The position numbers and the translations under genes are program-made. Source: an uncultured Rhizobiaceae group bacterium (GTDB lineage: Bacteria > Pseudomonadota > Alphaproteobacteria > Rhizobiales > Rhizobiaceae). Taken from it: a stretch of 64,000 nt of DNA. The notes under the pieces are model-generated. The model saw nothing but the letters and a program-made list of their open reading frames with translations, was not told the origin of the DNA and ran no database searches. Positions 54,904 through 64,000 of this stretch are shown piece by piece. Each line of letters opens with the position of its first letter. The stretch's first letter is position 1. The stretch spans positions 186,001 through 250,000 of the forward strand of contig CALHCF010000002.1 in the NCBI GenBank assembly GCA_937930635.1. The letters run 5' to 3'.

Positions 54904-56163
54904 GTGGTGAATGACCCATCAAAACCGGCATTTGGGCGGCAGAACCGCAAAGGCGAGTTTTCAGATCTGTTTGAGAACGAAAACAGCATGGAGCCAACCT
55001 ATACCCGCGACACATTTATCAACGGGTCGCCCAATGAAATTGATGAGAAGCTGGAGGCGGCAAAGAGATCCAGGAAAGCCCGCGGCACGCTGGTCCGTTT
55101 TTTCAATTTTCTGTTCACGATAGCGATTGTGGGAGCAATCTGTTTCGTCGGCCTGATCTGGTACGGTACGACCCAGTTTGAGGCCAAAGGCCCGCTGCAG
55201 GAAGCAAAGACTTTCGTGGTGCCAAAGGGAGCCAGTTTCCGGTCGATCCAGGCGGCGTTGGAAGCGGAGGGAATTATCGAAAAACAAGGGCCTCTGCGCG
55301 TCTTTATCCGGGGTGTTCAGGCGGCCGGTCAGGATTCAAAACTCAAGGCCGGCGAATTTGCCATGAAACCGGGCATGAGCATGAGGCAGGTCATGCACGA
55401 ACTGACCGAGGGGCGCTCGGTGGAATATTCAATCACGTTCCCCGAAGGCTGGACCTCGTACCAGATCAGTGAACGTATTGCCTTTGATGAAACTCTTGAA
55501 GGGGACCGGCCCGAGATTCCACCAGAGGGATCGCTGCTTCCCAGCACCTATTCCTTTCCCCGGGGCACAACGCGGCAACAGGTGATCGAGCGCCTGCAGG
55601 AAGCCCAGAAAAAGGCGGTTGATGAGGTCTGGAAGAGCCGTGTCGTTGGTCTGCCGCTCAAGTCTCCTGAAGAAATGGTTATTCTGGCGTCCATCGTTGA
55701 AAAGGAAACCGGCGTGGCAGGCGAACGGGCTCATGTCGCGTCCGTGTTCGTCAACCGTCTGCGCAAAGGCATGAAGCTTGAGACCGACCCCACGATTATT
55801 TACGGCTTGTTTGGCGGGAAGGGAAAACCGAAAGATCGTCCCATTTTCCGGTCAGATATTCGCCGTTCAACGCCTTACAACACCTACATCATAAAGGGCC
55901 TGCCTCCCACACCCATCGCTAATCCCGGAATTGAATCGCTAAGGGCGGTTGCCAATCCGTTGGAGACGGAAGATCTGTTTTTTGTGGCTGACGGTTCCGG
56001 CGGTCATGCATTTGCCAAAACTCTCAAAGAGCACAACGCCAACGTCGCGAAATGGCGCAAGATCGAAGCTGCTGCCAAAAAGGCTCGTGAGGCTGCTGAA
56101 AAAGCAGCCAAGGAAGCAGAAGAAAACGGTGACGAAACCTCGTCAGGCGGTGCCGACAATTGA
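54904..56163 (+). CDS. mltG: Endolytic transglycosylase MltG
   Basis: The inner-membrane lytic transglycosylase cleaves nascent peptidoglycan. It has a polar N terminus of ~65 residues, one membrane helix (FLFTIAIVGAICFVGLIWYG, about 69-88), a LysM-like region, and the YceG domain with ILASIVEKETGVAGER (catalytic Glu near 266) and YNTYIIKGLPPTPIANPG. The last ~30 residues are a Lys/Ala/Glu-rich helix. The start is GTG at 54904; no ATG precedes it in frame. It overlaps the yicC-type gene. Confidence 0.94.
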   Translation: MVNDPSKPAFGRQNRKGEFSDLFENENSMEPTYTRDTFINGSPNEIDEKLEAAKRSRKARGTLVRFFNFLFTIAIVGAICFVGLIWYGTTQFEAKGPLQEAKTFVVPKGASFRSIQAALEAEGIIEKQGPLRVFIRGVQAAGQDSKLKAGEFAMKPGMSMRQVMHELTEGRSVEYSITFPEGWTSYQISERIAFDETLEGDRPEIPPEGSLLPSTYSFPRGTTRQQVIERLQEAQKKAVDEVWKSRVVGLPLKSPEEMVILASIVEKETGVAGERAHVASVFVNRLRKGMKLETDPTIIYGLFGGKGKPKDRPIFRSDIRRSTPYNTYIIKGLPPTPIANPGIESLRAVANPLETEDLFFVADGSGGHAFAKTLKEHNANVAKWRKIEAAAKKAREAAEKAAKEAEENGDETSSGGADN

Positions 56164-57047
56164 CGCTTTACAGCATGACAGGCTTCGCCCGCAACGAAGG
56201 GCGGTCGGGCAGCACGCAATGGTCGTGGGAAATGCGGGCGGTCAACGGCAAGGGACTGGACGTTCGCTTGCGTCTGCCGCCGGGTACCGAACATCTTGAA
56301 CAGGTGTTTCGCAAAGCCTGTGCTGGCTCTCTTGCGCGGGGCAATGTTCAGGTAGCTCTCACTATGGCCCACAATGGTGGAGAGGTCGCCCCAACGGTCA
56401 ACTCCCAGGCGTTGCAAAGGGTGCTGTCGGCAATAAACGAAATCGACGAAAATGCCGAAACCGCCCGGTCTTCGGCAGCACAGATACTGGCATTGCGCGG
56501 CGTTCTGGATGTCAGTGAACCCCAGTTGAGCGACGAGGAAGGTGCTGTCCTTGATGAGGCGTTGACAGTAAGTTTCAACGAAACATTGAAATCGCTCAAT
56601 GAGCACCGTGCCGTCGAGGGCCGGGCCCTGGCCGAAGTTTTGCTGGGCCATATCGAAAAAATTCAGGAACTGACAGCACAGGCCGAAGCGGATCCGGCGC
56701 GCAGCGCAAAGGCCATTGCAGAACGTATGTCCGATCAGGTGGGTAAGCTGATGGGGGCGGGGAGTGAACTTGATGAGGCGCGTCTTCATCAGGAAGTTGC
56801 CCTGCTTGCAACCAAGGCAGACATTCGCGAGGAACTGGACCGTCTGGCCGCTCACAGTACGGCTGCCCGCGACCTTATTGCCAGCGGCAGCCCTGTTGGA
56901 CGCAAGCTTGAGTTTCTGGCCCAGGAATTCAACCGCGAATGCAACACGTTGTGTTCAAAATCCAATGCTGTGTCTCTGACCGCCATTGGCCTTGAATTGA
57001 AGGTCGTGATCGACCAGTTTCGCGAACAGATATTGAATGTGGAATAG
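56160..57047 (+). CDS. yicC: YicC family protein (endoribonuclease-like)
   Basis: The 295-residue protein begins LYSMTGFARNEGRSG and ends with GRKLEFLAQEFNRECNTLCSKSNAVSLTAIGLELKVVIDQFREQILNVE, both hallmarks of YicC. E. coli YicC was reported as a ribonuclease affecting small RNA decay (family knowledge). The start is TTG at 56160 giving MTLYSMTGF; it overlaps the mltG stop (TTGA). Confidence 0.93.
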   Translation: MTLYSMTGFARNEGRSGSTQWSWEMRAVNGKGLDVRLRLPPGTEHLEQVFRKACAGSLARGNVQVALTMAHNGGEVAPTVNSQALQRVLSAINEIDENAETARSSAAQILALRGVLDVSEPQLSDEEGAVLDEALTVSFNETLKSLNEHRAVEGRALAEVLLGHIEKIQELTAQAEADPARSAKAIAERMSDQVGKLMGAGSELDEARLHQEVALLATKADIREELDRLAAHSTAARDLIASGSPVGRKLEFLAQEFNRECNTLCSKSNAVSLTAIGLELKVVIDQFREQILNVE

Positions 57048-57050
57048 GCC

Positions 57051-57710
57051 ATGTCTGATTCTCAAACTCTGTCGCAGCTCAGATCCTCCGGCATTGATCG
57101 CCGTGGTTTGATGCTGGTTTTGTCCTCGCCATCGGGTGCCGGTAAATCGACAATCGCACGCAGGCTGCTGCGCGATGAACCGCAGCTTGAGTTGTCTGTA
57201 TCCGTGACAACCCGCGAGCGTCGTGTCAGCGAGGTTGATGGCCAGGACTATCAGTTCATCGACAAGCGCGAATTTGAAATCATGCGCGACAACGGCCAGT
57301 TGCTTGAATGGGCCGAGGTACACAGCAATTTCTACGGAACCCCCTTTGAGCCGGTTCAGGAGGCAATGGCGGCCGGGCGTGACATGTTGTTTGATATCGA
57401 CTGGCAGGGGGCGTTGCAGATGTTTGAAGCGGCGCGCGCAGATATTGTCAGCATTTTCATCCTGCCCCCCTCAATGGCGGAACTGCGAAACCGCCTGATC
57501 AGACGGGCCGAAGATTCCGATGATGTCATAGAGCGGCGGCTGGAGAATTCGCGCGTTGAGATGCAGCATTGGGGTGAATATGACTATGTGATTATCAATG
57601 ATGATCTCAATCGCTCTTTCAGTGAGGTGCGCTCGATTCTCACGGCAGAACGCTTGCGGCGTGACCGGCGCGTCGGCCTGCATGAGTTTGTGGCGGGGCT
57701 GCTGGATTAG
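57051..57710 (+). CDS. gmk: Guanylate kinase
   Basis: Gmk phosphorylates GMP to GDP. P-loop [10 protein letters not shown] (25-34), the GMP-binding [19 protein letters not shown] and [12 protein letters not shown] are clear. The 219 residues are normal. It starts three bases after yicC. Its stop overlaps the stop of the convergent rsmA gene, so there is no room for a terminator. Confidence 0.97.
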   Translation: MSDSQTLSQLRSSGIDRRGLMLVLSSPSGAGKSTIARRLLRDEPQLELSVSVTTRERRVSEVDGQDYQFIDKREFEIMRDNGQLLEWAEVHSNFYGTPFEPVQEAMAAGRDMLFDIDWQGALQMFEAARADIVSIFILPPSMAELRNRLIRRAEDSDDVIERRLENSRVEMQHWGEYDYVIINDDLNRSFSEVRSILTAERLRRDRRVGLHEFVAGLLD

Positions 57711-58564
57711 ATCCCGTCCAGCGCATTTGCCAGCGCTGCAAATTCCTCTATCGAGAGCGTCTCTGCCCTGCGGGTGCCATCAATATCTGCGGCCATGAGC
57801 AAGGCTTCTCCACCTTCTGATTTCAAACTCTGCCGCAACATCTTGCGGCGCTGCCCAAACGCCGCCTGGGTGATGCGCTCAATCGCATGAATGTTGGCCT
57901 GGACAGGGTTCAGATTGGGTTGAATCATAACAACCGATGACGTGACCTTGGGCGCTGGGGTGAAAGCCTGGGGCGGCAAGTCAAAAGCGATCTCGCTATA
58001 GGTGCGCCATGATGACAGGACGCCCAACCGGCCCCACGCCTTGTCCAAGGGTGAAGCTGTGATGCGTTGCGCAACTTCCTTTTGGAACATCAGCGTCATA
58101 CCGTGCCAGAATGGCGGCCAGTTTTTAGTCCCAACCCATCGTGTAAACAGGGGCGTGGCGATGTTGTAGGGAAGGTTGGCTGCAATAATGATCTTGTCAT
58201 TTTCCAGATCGGTTCCGGCATCTGCCAAAACGTCGCGGTGGTTCAGGCTCAGCGCATCGCCTTCAATGATGTGAAGACGATCATCGGTTGCCATGGCGAT
58301 CTGCTCCAATGCCGGTAAACAACGGGCATCACGTTCAATCGCGACGACGCGGCGCGCTCCGTTGGCAAGCAGGGCACGGGTAAGGCCTCCCGGTCCAGGG
58401 CCAATCTCCAGCACAGTCGCGTTGGTAAGATCGCCCGCGGCCCGGCTGATTTTCATCGTCAGGTTGAGATCAAGCAGAAAGTTCTGACCAAGTGCTTTTC
58501 TGGCCGCCAGTCCATGGTCGCGAATTACATCGCGCAGGGGCGGCAGGTCGTCAATATGGCTCAC
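57707..58564 (-). CDS. rsmA: 16S rRNA (adenine(1518)-N6/adenine(1519)-N6)-dimethyltransferase
   Basis: RsmA (KsgA) dimethylates two adenosines in the 3' hairpin of 16S rRNA. The SAM motif [16 protein letters not shown] and catalytic [14 protein letters not shown] are present, with LGQNFLLD at the N terminus; 285 residues is normal. The start is GTG at 58564, overlapping the pdxA stop by four bases. Confidence 0.96.
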   Translation of the reverse strand: MSHIDDLPPLRDVIRDHGLAARKALGQNFLLDLNLTMKISRAAGDLTNATVLEIGPGPGGLTRALLANGARRVVAIERDARCLPALEQIAMATDDRLHIIEGDALSLNHRDVLADAGTDLENDKIIIAANLPYNIATPLFTRWVGTKNWPPFWHGMTLMFQKEVAQRITASPLDKAWGRLGVLSSWRTYSEIAFDLPPQAFTPAPKVTSSVVMIQPNLNPVQANIHAIERITQAAFGQRRKMLRQSLKSEGGEALLMAADIDGTRRAETLSIEEFAALANALDGI

Positions 58565-59631
58565 GAGATGGTGCCTGTCTCAGCCCGGCTCATCTGGTCA
58601 GCCATTGTCAAAGCCGCAACAAAACTGGCGGGGTTGGCGGTGCCTTTTCCGGCCAGATCATAAGCGGTGCCGTGATCCGGTGATGTACGGATGAACGGTA
58701 ATCCCAGAGTTACATTTACTGTCTCTTCAAACGCCAAAGCCTTGGCTGGAATGAGCGCCTGATCGTGATACATGCAAACCGCGACATCATATTTTTCCCG
58801 TGCTGCGGCATGGAACATGGTGTCTGCGGGGAGGGGGCCGAAGCAATTGATACCTGCTTTTTGAAGAGTGCTGATGGCAGGTGCGATAATCGTTTCGTCT
58901 TCCTTTCCCATGGCACCGTTTTCCCCGGCATGGGGATTGAGGCCGCTTATGGCAACGCGTGGAGACGCGATATCAAAACGGTCGGTCAGGTCACGCGCGG
59001 CAATTGTCACTGTCTCGACAATATCCTCGCTCGTCAGAGCTCCGGGAACTTCACTTAAGGGGATATGGATGGTCACAGGTATGGCACGCAGCTGTGGCCC
59101 CGCAAGCATCATGACCGGCCTTGCGCCTTCTTTTGCTCCCGGCCATTGAGCCGATAGGGAACCGAGGAACTCCGTGTGACCGGGAAAATCAAATCCCGAA
59201 TTGTATAGTGATTTCTTGTTTATCGGGAGCGTCACAAGCCCGGCGGCAAACCGTGAGCGGATCATGTCAACGCCCGTTGAAATAGCTTCGACGATACCTT
59301 GTGAATTCTCGCCTGAAGGCACACCGGGTGAACCGGAAAAACGGTTCTTGAGACGAACAACCGGAAGCTTCGATGAAAAATTTTCAAAGGCCGCTGTGGC
59401 GATATCCTGATGTTCCAGACATTCGTGCAACTCAACATCGAGCCCAAGCGCCTTTGCCTGTATGCTCAGGTGATCAGGGTCACAGAGGAGCACAAAGGGA
59501 GGAAGGCGCCGGGCAGAACTCTCGCTTTGCGCCAACCATGCCTGCAACGCGATTTCCGGGCCAATGCCCAGCGGGTCCCCTATGGATACGACGAGCGGAA
59601 GTGGTGCGGTCGACGGATTTTCAGGGGTCAC
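58561..59631 (-). CDS. pdxA: 4-hydroxythreonine-4-phosphate dehydrogenase
   Basis: PdxA acts in the DXP-dependent vitamin B6 pathway. Recognisable segments are [17 protein letters not shown], the metal site [30 protein letters not shown] and a C-terminal [19 protein letters not shown]. The length of 356 is slightly long but normal for alphaproteobacteria. The start is GTG at 59631. It belongs to the lptD-surA-pdxA-rsmA operon. Confidence 0.96.
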   Translation of the reverse strand: MTPENPSTAPLPLVVSIGDPLGIGPEIALQAWLAQSESSARRLPPFVLLCDPDHLSIQAKALGLDVELHECLEHQDIATAAFENFSSKLPVVRLKNRFSGSPGVPSGENSQGIVEAISTGVDMIRSRFAAGLVTLPINKKSLYNSGFDFPGHTEFLGSLSAQWPGAKEGARPVMMLAGPQLRAIPVTIHIPLSEVPGALTSEDIVETVTIAARDLTDRFDIASPRVAISGLNPHAGENGAMGKEDETIIAPAISTLQKAGINCFGPLPADTMFHAAAREKYDVAVCMYHDQALIPAKALAFEETVNVTLGLPFIRTSPDHGTAYDLAGKGTANPASFVAALTMADQMSRAETGTIS

Positions 59632-59652
59632 CAGTCGATCCTGACTGTCGAA

Positions 59653-60621
59653 TTACCTGCGGTTGATCTTGGCGCGTTTTCTAAGCTCTGCAATGTACTT
59701 TTTTTCCATTTCACCGGCGGCTTTTTGAATGCCACCGTCAGCGAAAATATCGCTAAGCTCGTTTGCCTTTGTCTTGATCTGCCGCGATTTGCATATCGCA
59801 ATCATCTCGACGCCTTTTTCGGTGTCAACAACCGGCGTCACTTTCCCAACCGGAGTGCTCGAAATCTTGTCTCTCCAGCGATCAGGTAATTGAGAAACCA
59901 TAACGCGACCGCGATCAACAACCGATACGTTCTTCAATCCTTTTGCCAGGCTTTTGGTGCCGGTGCATCCATTCATGCGGTTGCGGAAATTCTTCGCGTC
60001 CTTGCGCCGTTGCGCCAGGAGTGCCTTGCGTTTGCCGGCTGGCACCAGAAACACCACCTGTTGGATGGTAAATTCGTCAACCTGCTTGGTCTTTGCTTTT
60101 GGATCAATCAACCATCTTTGAGCTTGAGTGTTTGACCCGCTGCGTGTGGGAGTTCCACGTGCCTCGACCTGAAGACGGGCAGAAACCGCACGCTGCCAGC
60201 TCATCTGGGCTCTGATAAATTGCTTGAACCCTCGCACGGTCACGCCTGAGCGGGCCATGATCTGGTTCAGGGCTTTCAAGGGCATTTTATTGCGTTTTGC
60301 AAAACGCCCATAGGCTTCGTTCACCTGCTTGTCGCCAACAACAAGACGCAGGCGGCGCGCTTCCTGCATTTTCAGCGATTCTTCTATCAGCTCGTCTGTT
60401 GCAAGCTTGCGGTGATTGCCCTTGATACGGCGCAGCTTGAAAAATGCCGCGCGTCGTTTGATGTCGTTTGTGGTTATGGCGCTTTTGTTGACCGTGACGG
60501 CTATTTTGCTTTGGCCAAACGCATGTTCCAGCGGCAGCGCTACGACAAGGCCTGCCAGCAATGCAGCGCTGGCAATTTTGCGTATTGTCTGTTCCGCCCC
60601 AAGCGAAAGAAAAGTGGTCAT
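59653..60621 (-). CDS. surA: SurA-like periplasmic chaperone with degenerate isomerase domain
   Basis: The 322-residue exported protein has a signal segment (KIASAALLAGLVVALPLEHAFG). A SurA N-terminal helical domain follows (AVTVNKSAITTNDIKRRAAFF, RLVVGDKQVNEAYGRFAKRN). A parvulin-type domain lies at ~175-285 with a Cys pair, and prolyl-isomerase residues are poorly conserved. It probably chaperones outer-membrane proteins such as LptD, encoded just upstream. The ATG at 60621 is preferred over a codon 12 bases earlier. Confidence 0.85.
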   Translation of the reverse strand: MTTFLSLGAEQTIRKIASAALLAGLVVALPLEHAFGQSKIAVTVNKSAITTNDIKRRAAFFKLRRIKGNHRKLATDELIEESLKMQEARRLRLVVGDKQVNEAYGRFAKRNKMPLKALNQIMARSGVTVRGFKQFIRAQMSWQRAVSARLQVEARGTPTRSGSNTQAQRWLIDPKAKTKQVDEFTIQQVVFLVPAGKRKALLAQRRKDAKNFRNRMNGCTGTKSLAKGLKNVSVVDRGRVMVSQLPDRWRDKISSTPVGKVTPVVDTEKGVEMIAICKSRQIKTKANELSDIFADGGIQKAAGEMEKKYIAELRKRAKINRR

Positions 60622-60706
60622 GACTTGTCTCACAGTTTTCTACCCCGGCATATCCCGTAGAGCGATAGTCTAGCAATAAGGTGAAAGGATGAAAATAAAG
60701 ATCGTG

Positions 60707-63115
60707 TTAGAACACAGAACCTTCGTCGTTTGATCCAATATCGATGTCGCCATCAAACTCGCCCAGGGTGCGCAGTGTTATGCGAAATTGCGCTGTTCGG
60801 GTCGTTTGACCATTGTTGGCGTTGGTTTCGGAATAGACAAGCGCGAAATTGAAACAATCGCAACTGTAGGTCAGGCCATAGGACTGGCTGAGAAGGAAGC
60901 TGTCCTGAACATCGTACTGATAGGCTGCAAATGCCGACCATCCAGGGCTGAACGAATAGCTGACAGTGCCGCCAACCTGCTCTCTGTCATCGGCAAATCC
61001 GGTATCGGGTTGTCCATCGATAAAGGTGTAGTTGGCGACGGTGCTGATGTTGCCATATCTGAATGCGAGTGCAGCTTCGCCACGCCGTAAATCAAATGTA
61101 TCCTCGTCGAACCGGCCTTTGACATTGAAGGTGAGGCCGTTTGGGGTGATGGCTCCAAACGACGCCACATAGTCGGAGACATCGGATTCCAGCCCGGATT
61201 CTTCACCCGTGTTTACAAGATCATCAAGCCGTGAAAAAGAGTTCTCGCCCGCCAGATGGTAGGACTGGCCAATCAGGGCATTAAGCGCAAGCCCGCCTGC
61301 AAATATGCCTGAATAGCGCAACCCGACATTGGCGCGGATCCCTTCTTCAATCCTGTCATAACCGGAAAACTTGTCCCGTTCGAACAATGTGGTGGTATCG
61401 AACACCAGACTTTGCGCATCTTCGTTGGGAAGGACCCCGTCAAACCCAAGGTCAGGCCGCACGAACACATTGGCTACCGGCTCAAAAACATGGCTTGAAG
61501 TCGCCGTTCTTGCCAGGATGGGATAACTGATTTCCAGACCGGCTGTCGGCATGAAACGGAACTGGGAGCCGTCGTCAACGGAAAACCCGGGGGCATCGAT
61601 CTGCGTTGCAAGGCCGGTGCCGTTTGTTGTTACCCAGTCAGCGCGAAGGGAAGCAGAAGGGGTGATTGAAAGACCGCCGCTCGTTGTGAGCGTCTTTTTC
61701 CAGCTTGCGTCAACGCTGGCCCGTGTGGTCTCACCTTCCAGCCCGTGAGTCCGGTTGTCGCCGGACAGCGTGTTGACAACATTCGCCTCGTCTCTCTGCA
61801 GGCTGGTGACGTTGACATCGAGATTGAACTGACCGCCGGTATAGGGACTGTTCTTTTCATAATTATAATCAAGAAGCGGGCGGATGATTGCCTGTTGATC
61901 TTCATCCTGAAATGCGTCGGACCGGGAGGTGATGAGGGAAGGTTGAATCAGATATTGATAGGCTGAAAGATCAAAGAAACTGCGTTTATTGAGGCCGCGC
62001 AGAAAGACTTCGTTGGTAATATTCTGGCTGGTATAACCGTCAATTTCGTAGTCGCGCGAGAAGCTCTCGTCTGACTGAGCAAGATAGTTCCAGCCAAAGG
62101 TCCAGCGGGGGTTGATGTTAAACAGCCCCGTGGTGGCAAACATGCCCCTGTCGGAAACCGAATTGCTGGGTGCAAACGAGAAGCTGTCAGGGTCCTGCTG
62201 GTTTATGCCTGCCGCCTGCAGGGTGTAGAAACCGTTTTCAAGCTGATGACGCCACTCGACCTGCCCCAAAAAGCCCTGTCTTGAAAAAGCACCCACCGTG
62301 AACGTCAGATCATGACTGTCACCTGTCACCAGGAAATAGGGTTGACGGTACCAAAGGCCCAACTCCTCGGTATAACCGGCCCGGCCAATCAAAAAACCGC
62401 TCTTTCGCTTAACTGATGGATCCGCATGCTTGAAATAGGGCAGATAAGCGATTGGCTTACCAAACAGCTCAAAAGTCGCGTCTTCGTAAGCGATGGTTTT
62501 CTCAACACCGTCTGAGGTAACCTTGCGCGCCTTTATCTGCCACAGCGGCGGCCCCACATTGCTCTTCTTGCAGGTCTTGCAGGCGGTATAGACGCCGTTG
62601 TTGAAGACGGTTTTATCACCGGCAAATCTTTGCGCACTCTCTGCTGCAAAAGTGGTGCGTTCGGGTGTTTCAACACGCAACGCATTAACGAAGCCCTCGC
62701 TGAAATCATCGGTCAGATCGATTTCCTGCGCAAAGACTATATTACCATCCGGCTCCCGGATCTCCACATTGCCGAAAGCTTTCACCTTGCGGGTCTGCTG
62801 ATTGTAGGTGACCTGCCGTGCAACGACATTGTAGCCATCATAGTCGAGCTGCACATTGCCGCTCGCCGTCACGGTTTCAGCATCATTGTCGTAGACGAGT
62901 TGATCGGCTTTCAGGAAAAGCTGTGCATCGGGATCGCGGGGGCGAAGCTGCCGTTCGCCGGTGCTTGATCTTTCCTCGACCAGCTGGGCATGGGAAAGCC
63001 CTGTCACCGCCGCAAAAGCGCTGCCAGCCAGCAGTGTCGCCAGAACCACGCGCACCAACAGCCCGCTGTTGCGGACACCACGCGCGCGCAGTTTGCTGAG
63101 CAGGAAACTGGTCAC
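60707..63115 (-). CDS. lptD: LPS-assembly protein LptD
   Basis: The 802-residue outer-membrane protein inserts lipopolysaccharide. It has a signal peptide (VVLATLLAGSAFAAVTGLSHA), an OstA/LptA-like domain (LFLKADQLVYDNDAETVTASGNVQLDYDG, about 66-200) and a long beta-barrel. The ACKTCKKSN cysteines and YSCDCFNF near the C terminus could supply the disulfides known in LptD. The start is GTG at 63115 with AGGAG six bases upstream. Confidence 0.94.
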   Translation of the reverse strand: MTSFLLSKLRARGVRNSGLLVRVVLATLLAGSAFAAVTGLSHAQLVEERSSTGERQLRPRDPDAQLFLKADQLVYDNDAETVTASGNVQLDYDGYNVVARQVTYNQQTRKVKAFGNVEIREPDGNIVFAQEIDLTDDFSEGFVNALRVETPERTTFAAESAQRFAGDKTVFNNGVYTACKTCKKSNVGPPLWQIKARKVTSDGVEKTIAYEDATFELFGKPIAYLPYFKHADPSVKRKSGFLIGRAGYTEELGLWYRQPYFLVTGDSHDLTFTVGAFSRQGFLGQVEWRHQLENGFYTLQAAGINQQDPDSFSFAPSNSVSDRGMFATTGLFNINPRWTFGWNYLAQSDESFSRDYEIDGYTSQNITNEVFLRGLNKRSFFDLSAYQYLIQPSLITSRSDAFQDEDQQAIIRPLLDYNYEKNSPYTGGQFNLDVNVTSLQRDEANVVNTLSGDNRTHGLEGETTRASVDASWKKTLTTSGGLSITPSASLRADWVTTNGTGLATQIDAPGFSVDDGSQFRFMPTAGLEISYPILARTATSSHVFEPVANVFVRPDLGFDGVLPNEDAQSLVFDTTTLFERDKFSGYDRIEEGIRANVGLRYSGIFAGGLALNALIGQSYHLAGENSFSRLDDLVNTGEESGLESDVSDYVASFGAITPNGLTFNVKGRFDEDTFDLRRGEAALAFRYGNISTVANYTFIDGQPDTGFADDREQVGGTVSYSFSPGWSAFAAYQYDVQDSFLLSQSYGLTYSCDCFNFALVYSETNANNGQTTRTAQFRITLRTLGEFDGDIDIGSNDEGSVF

Positions 63116-63148
63116 ACGTTGCTCCTGCCAACCAAGATATTTCCCATA

Positions 63149-63412
63149 TTACTCAATGCAACAACCTGTATCGGGTCCCCATCCGCATGCTGTGATATGT
63201 TCCATATCTTCGACCCCGAAACGACACCACAGTGCACGGCGCAAATACACCACAAATACCGTCAAAATACCACCCGCAAAAGCACCGGTCATTAAGCATT
63301 TGGGAGAGATCGTTAACGTTACCGCAAGCGCCGGACCGCAGCCGCAAAATGCAGGGTGCAAAGAGCGAAGACGGGCCTTGAGGAAATCGGTCACGAAAGC
63401 GCCATCCATCAT
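63149..63412 (-). CDS. Possible small membrane protein in the lptF-lptD gap
   Basis: An 87-residue ORF starts at an ATG that overlaps the lptF stop (ATGA at 63409-63412), the way coupled genes do in this window. It contains one hydrophobic segment (LMTGAFAGGILTVFVVYLRR) and many Cys. It does not resemble LptG, which normally occupies this position. It may be real, or the chance remnant of a deleted gene. Confidence 0.3.
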   Translation of the reverse strand: MMDGAFVTDFLKARLRSLHPAFCGCGPALAVTLTISPKCLMTGAFAGGILTVFVVYLRRALWCRFGVEDMEHITACGWGPDTGCCIE

Positions 63413-64000
63413 GCGGCCCGCTCTTTCGAGACGGCTTGGCGCCGTCGCAACCTGTGCGTCAAAAAGCTCCATCCCCCCGCCACTTTGGCGACAAATCCGG
63501 CCATGGCCTTCAAGAGCGAAGGGGGAAGAGCTGTGCGGTCTGTCGCCAGAACAAACGAGGCGGCAGCAATACCCACAACGGGAATCCCCCACATCGCGAA
63601 TATAAGGTTGGCGTTGGACCGCGCCGCGCCTTCCAGCCCGATCGCCGCCCCTCGCAAGACAATGATGATACAGCTTGTGGCAATCACAACGAGCATATGA
63701 CTTTGCCGGTGCGAACTGGGATTACCCATAAATGCCAGCACGATAAGCACAACCATCACCGGGTAGAGCCCCCCGGTCAACCGCACATGAAGCTCGGCCC
63801 AGTAGCGCCCGGGAAATTTTTTGTAGAACGCATCATCGGAGGACGGGGAAAGGAGATGTGATGTCGGCACCTCCATCTGGCTTTGAAACCCGTTGATTTT
63901 CGCCCCTGAAAAACTGGAGAGATTGAAGGCATAGGCATCGAATTTGATGATGGACAGATTTTCCGCCCCCGTGGTCTGCCGCTGTATCTCCCCATCATTC
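63409..64000 (-). CDS. lptF: LPS export permease LptF, C-terminal part (cut by window edge)
   Basis: The frame is open to the window end (ENLSIIKFDAYAFNLSSF precedes the first internal Met), so the gene continues outside. The periplasmic domain end is followed by FYKKFPGRYWAELHVRLTGGLYP and three hydrophobic segments, the LptF/YjgP C-terminal arrangement. RYWAELHVRLT fits LptF better than LptG. It would form the LptB2FG extractor. Confidence 0.85.
   Translation of the reverse strand, partial: NDGEIQRQTTGAENLSIIKFDAYAFNLSSFSGAKINGFQSQMEVPTSHLLSPSSDDAFYKKFPGRYWAELHVRLTGGLYPVMVVLIVLAFMGNPSSHRQSHMLVVIATSCIIIVLRGAAIGLEGAARSNANLIFAMWGIPVVGIAAASFVLATDRTALPPSLLKAMAGFVAKVAGGWSFLTHRLRRRQAVSKERAA

Overview
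This window is chromosomal DNA from an alphaproteobacterium, most likely of the order Hyphomicrobiales (Rhizobiales). The evidence is gene order and small lineage-typical genes: rpsF-rpsR-DUF2232-rplI-dnaB-alr-radA-cvpA-purF, fabD-fabG-acpP-fabF-mltG-yicC-gmk, lptF/lptD-surA-pdxA-rsmA, a TIGR02301 protein, and alpha-type promoters (CTTGCC/TATACA). No rRNA, tRNA, CRISPR array, prophage or insertion sequence was recognised. Both edges cut genes: nadB on the left and lptF on the right.

Region 1-9 kb: the end of nadB and nadC (NAD synthesis) face a tightly coupled leftward operon, ygfZ - HD hydrolase - dual-specificity-like phosphatase - NrtR-like Nudix regulator, joined by ATGA overlaps. Several small envelope proteins follow, then a Nudix hydrolase, an SRAP DNA-protein crosslink sensor and a LysE exporter. 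Region 8.4-10 kb: an exported rhodanese is divergent from a small XRE regulator followed by a BLUF blue-light photoreceptor, with two TTCGTAC-N3-GTACGAA palindromes between them. This looks like a compact light-responsive module.

Region 10-28 kb: cysS, citramalate synthase, RarD, a GDPD phosphodiesterase and a LOG hydrolase come first. An ArsR-type regulator with a perfect 24-base operator then precedes an Atm1-type exporter. These are followed by a DUF1194 protein, psd-pssA (phosphatidylethanolamine synthesis) and a PadR - membrane fusion protein - RND efflux operon with a 34-base inverted-repeat operator. Region 27.4-37.1 kb is a long leftward block of purine, replication, cell-wall and ribosomal genes read from a promoter near 37.3 kb.

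Region 37.3-51.1 kb lies between two conserved core blocks and looks accessory. It holds about 0.7 kb of gene-free GC-rich DNA with inverted repeats, then one large lower-GC gene encoding an unrecognised protein with a zinc ribbon and a PD-(D/E)XK-like nuclease motif. Next come a TPMT-type methyltransferase, adenine deaminase, an orphan NitT-type ATPase, a complete LivGFHMK-type transporter and a thiamine-diphosphate enzyme. The large gene is my best candidate for an undescribed (possibly defence) function.

Region 51.1-64 kb is core again: fatty-acid synthesis (fabD, fabG, acpP, fabF), mltG, yicC, gmk, then leftward rsmA, pdxA, a SurA-like chaperone, lptD and the end of lptF. The usual lptG gene is not present between lptF and lptD.
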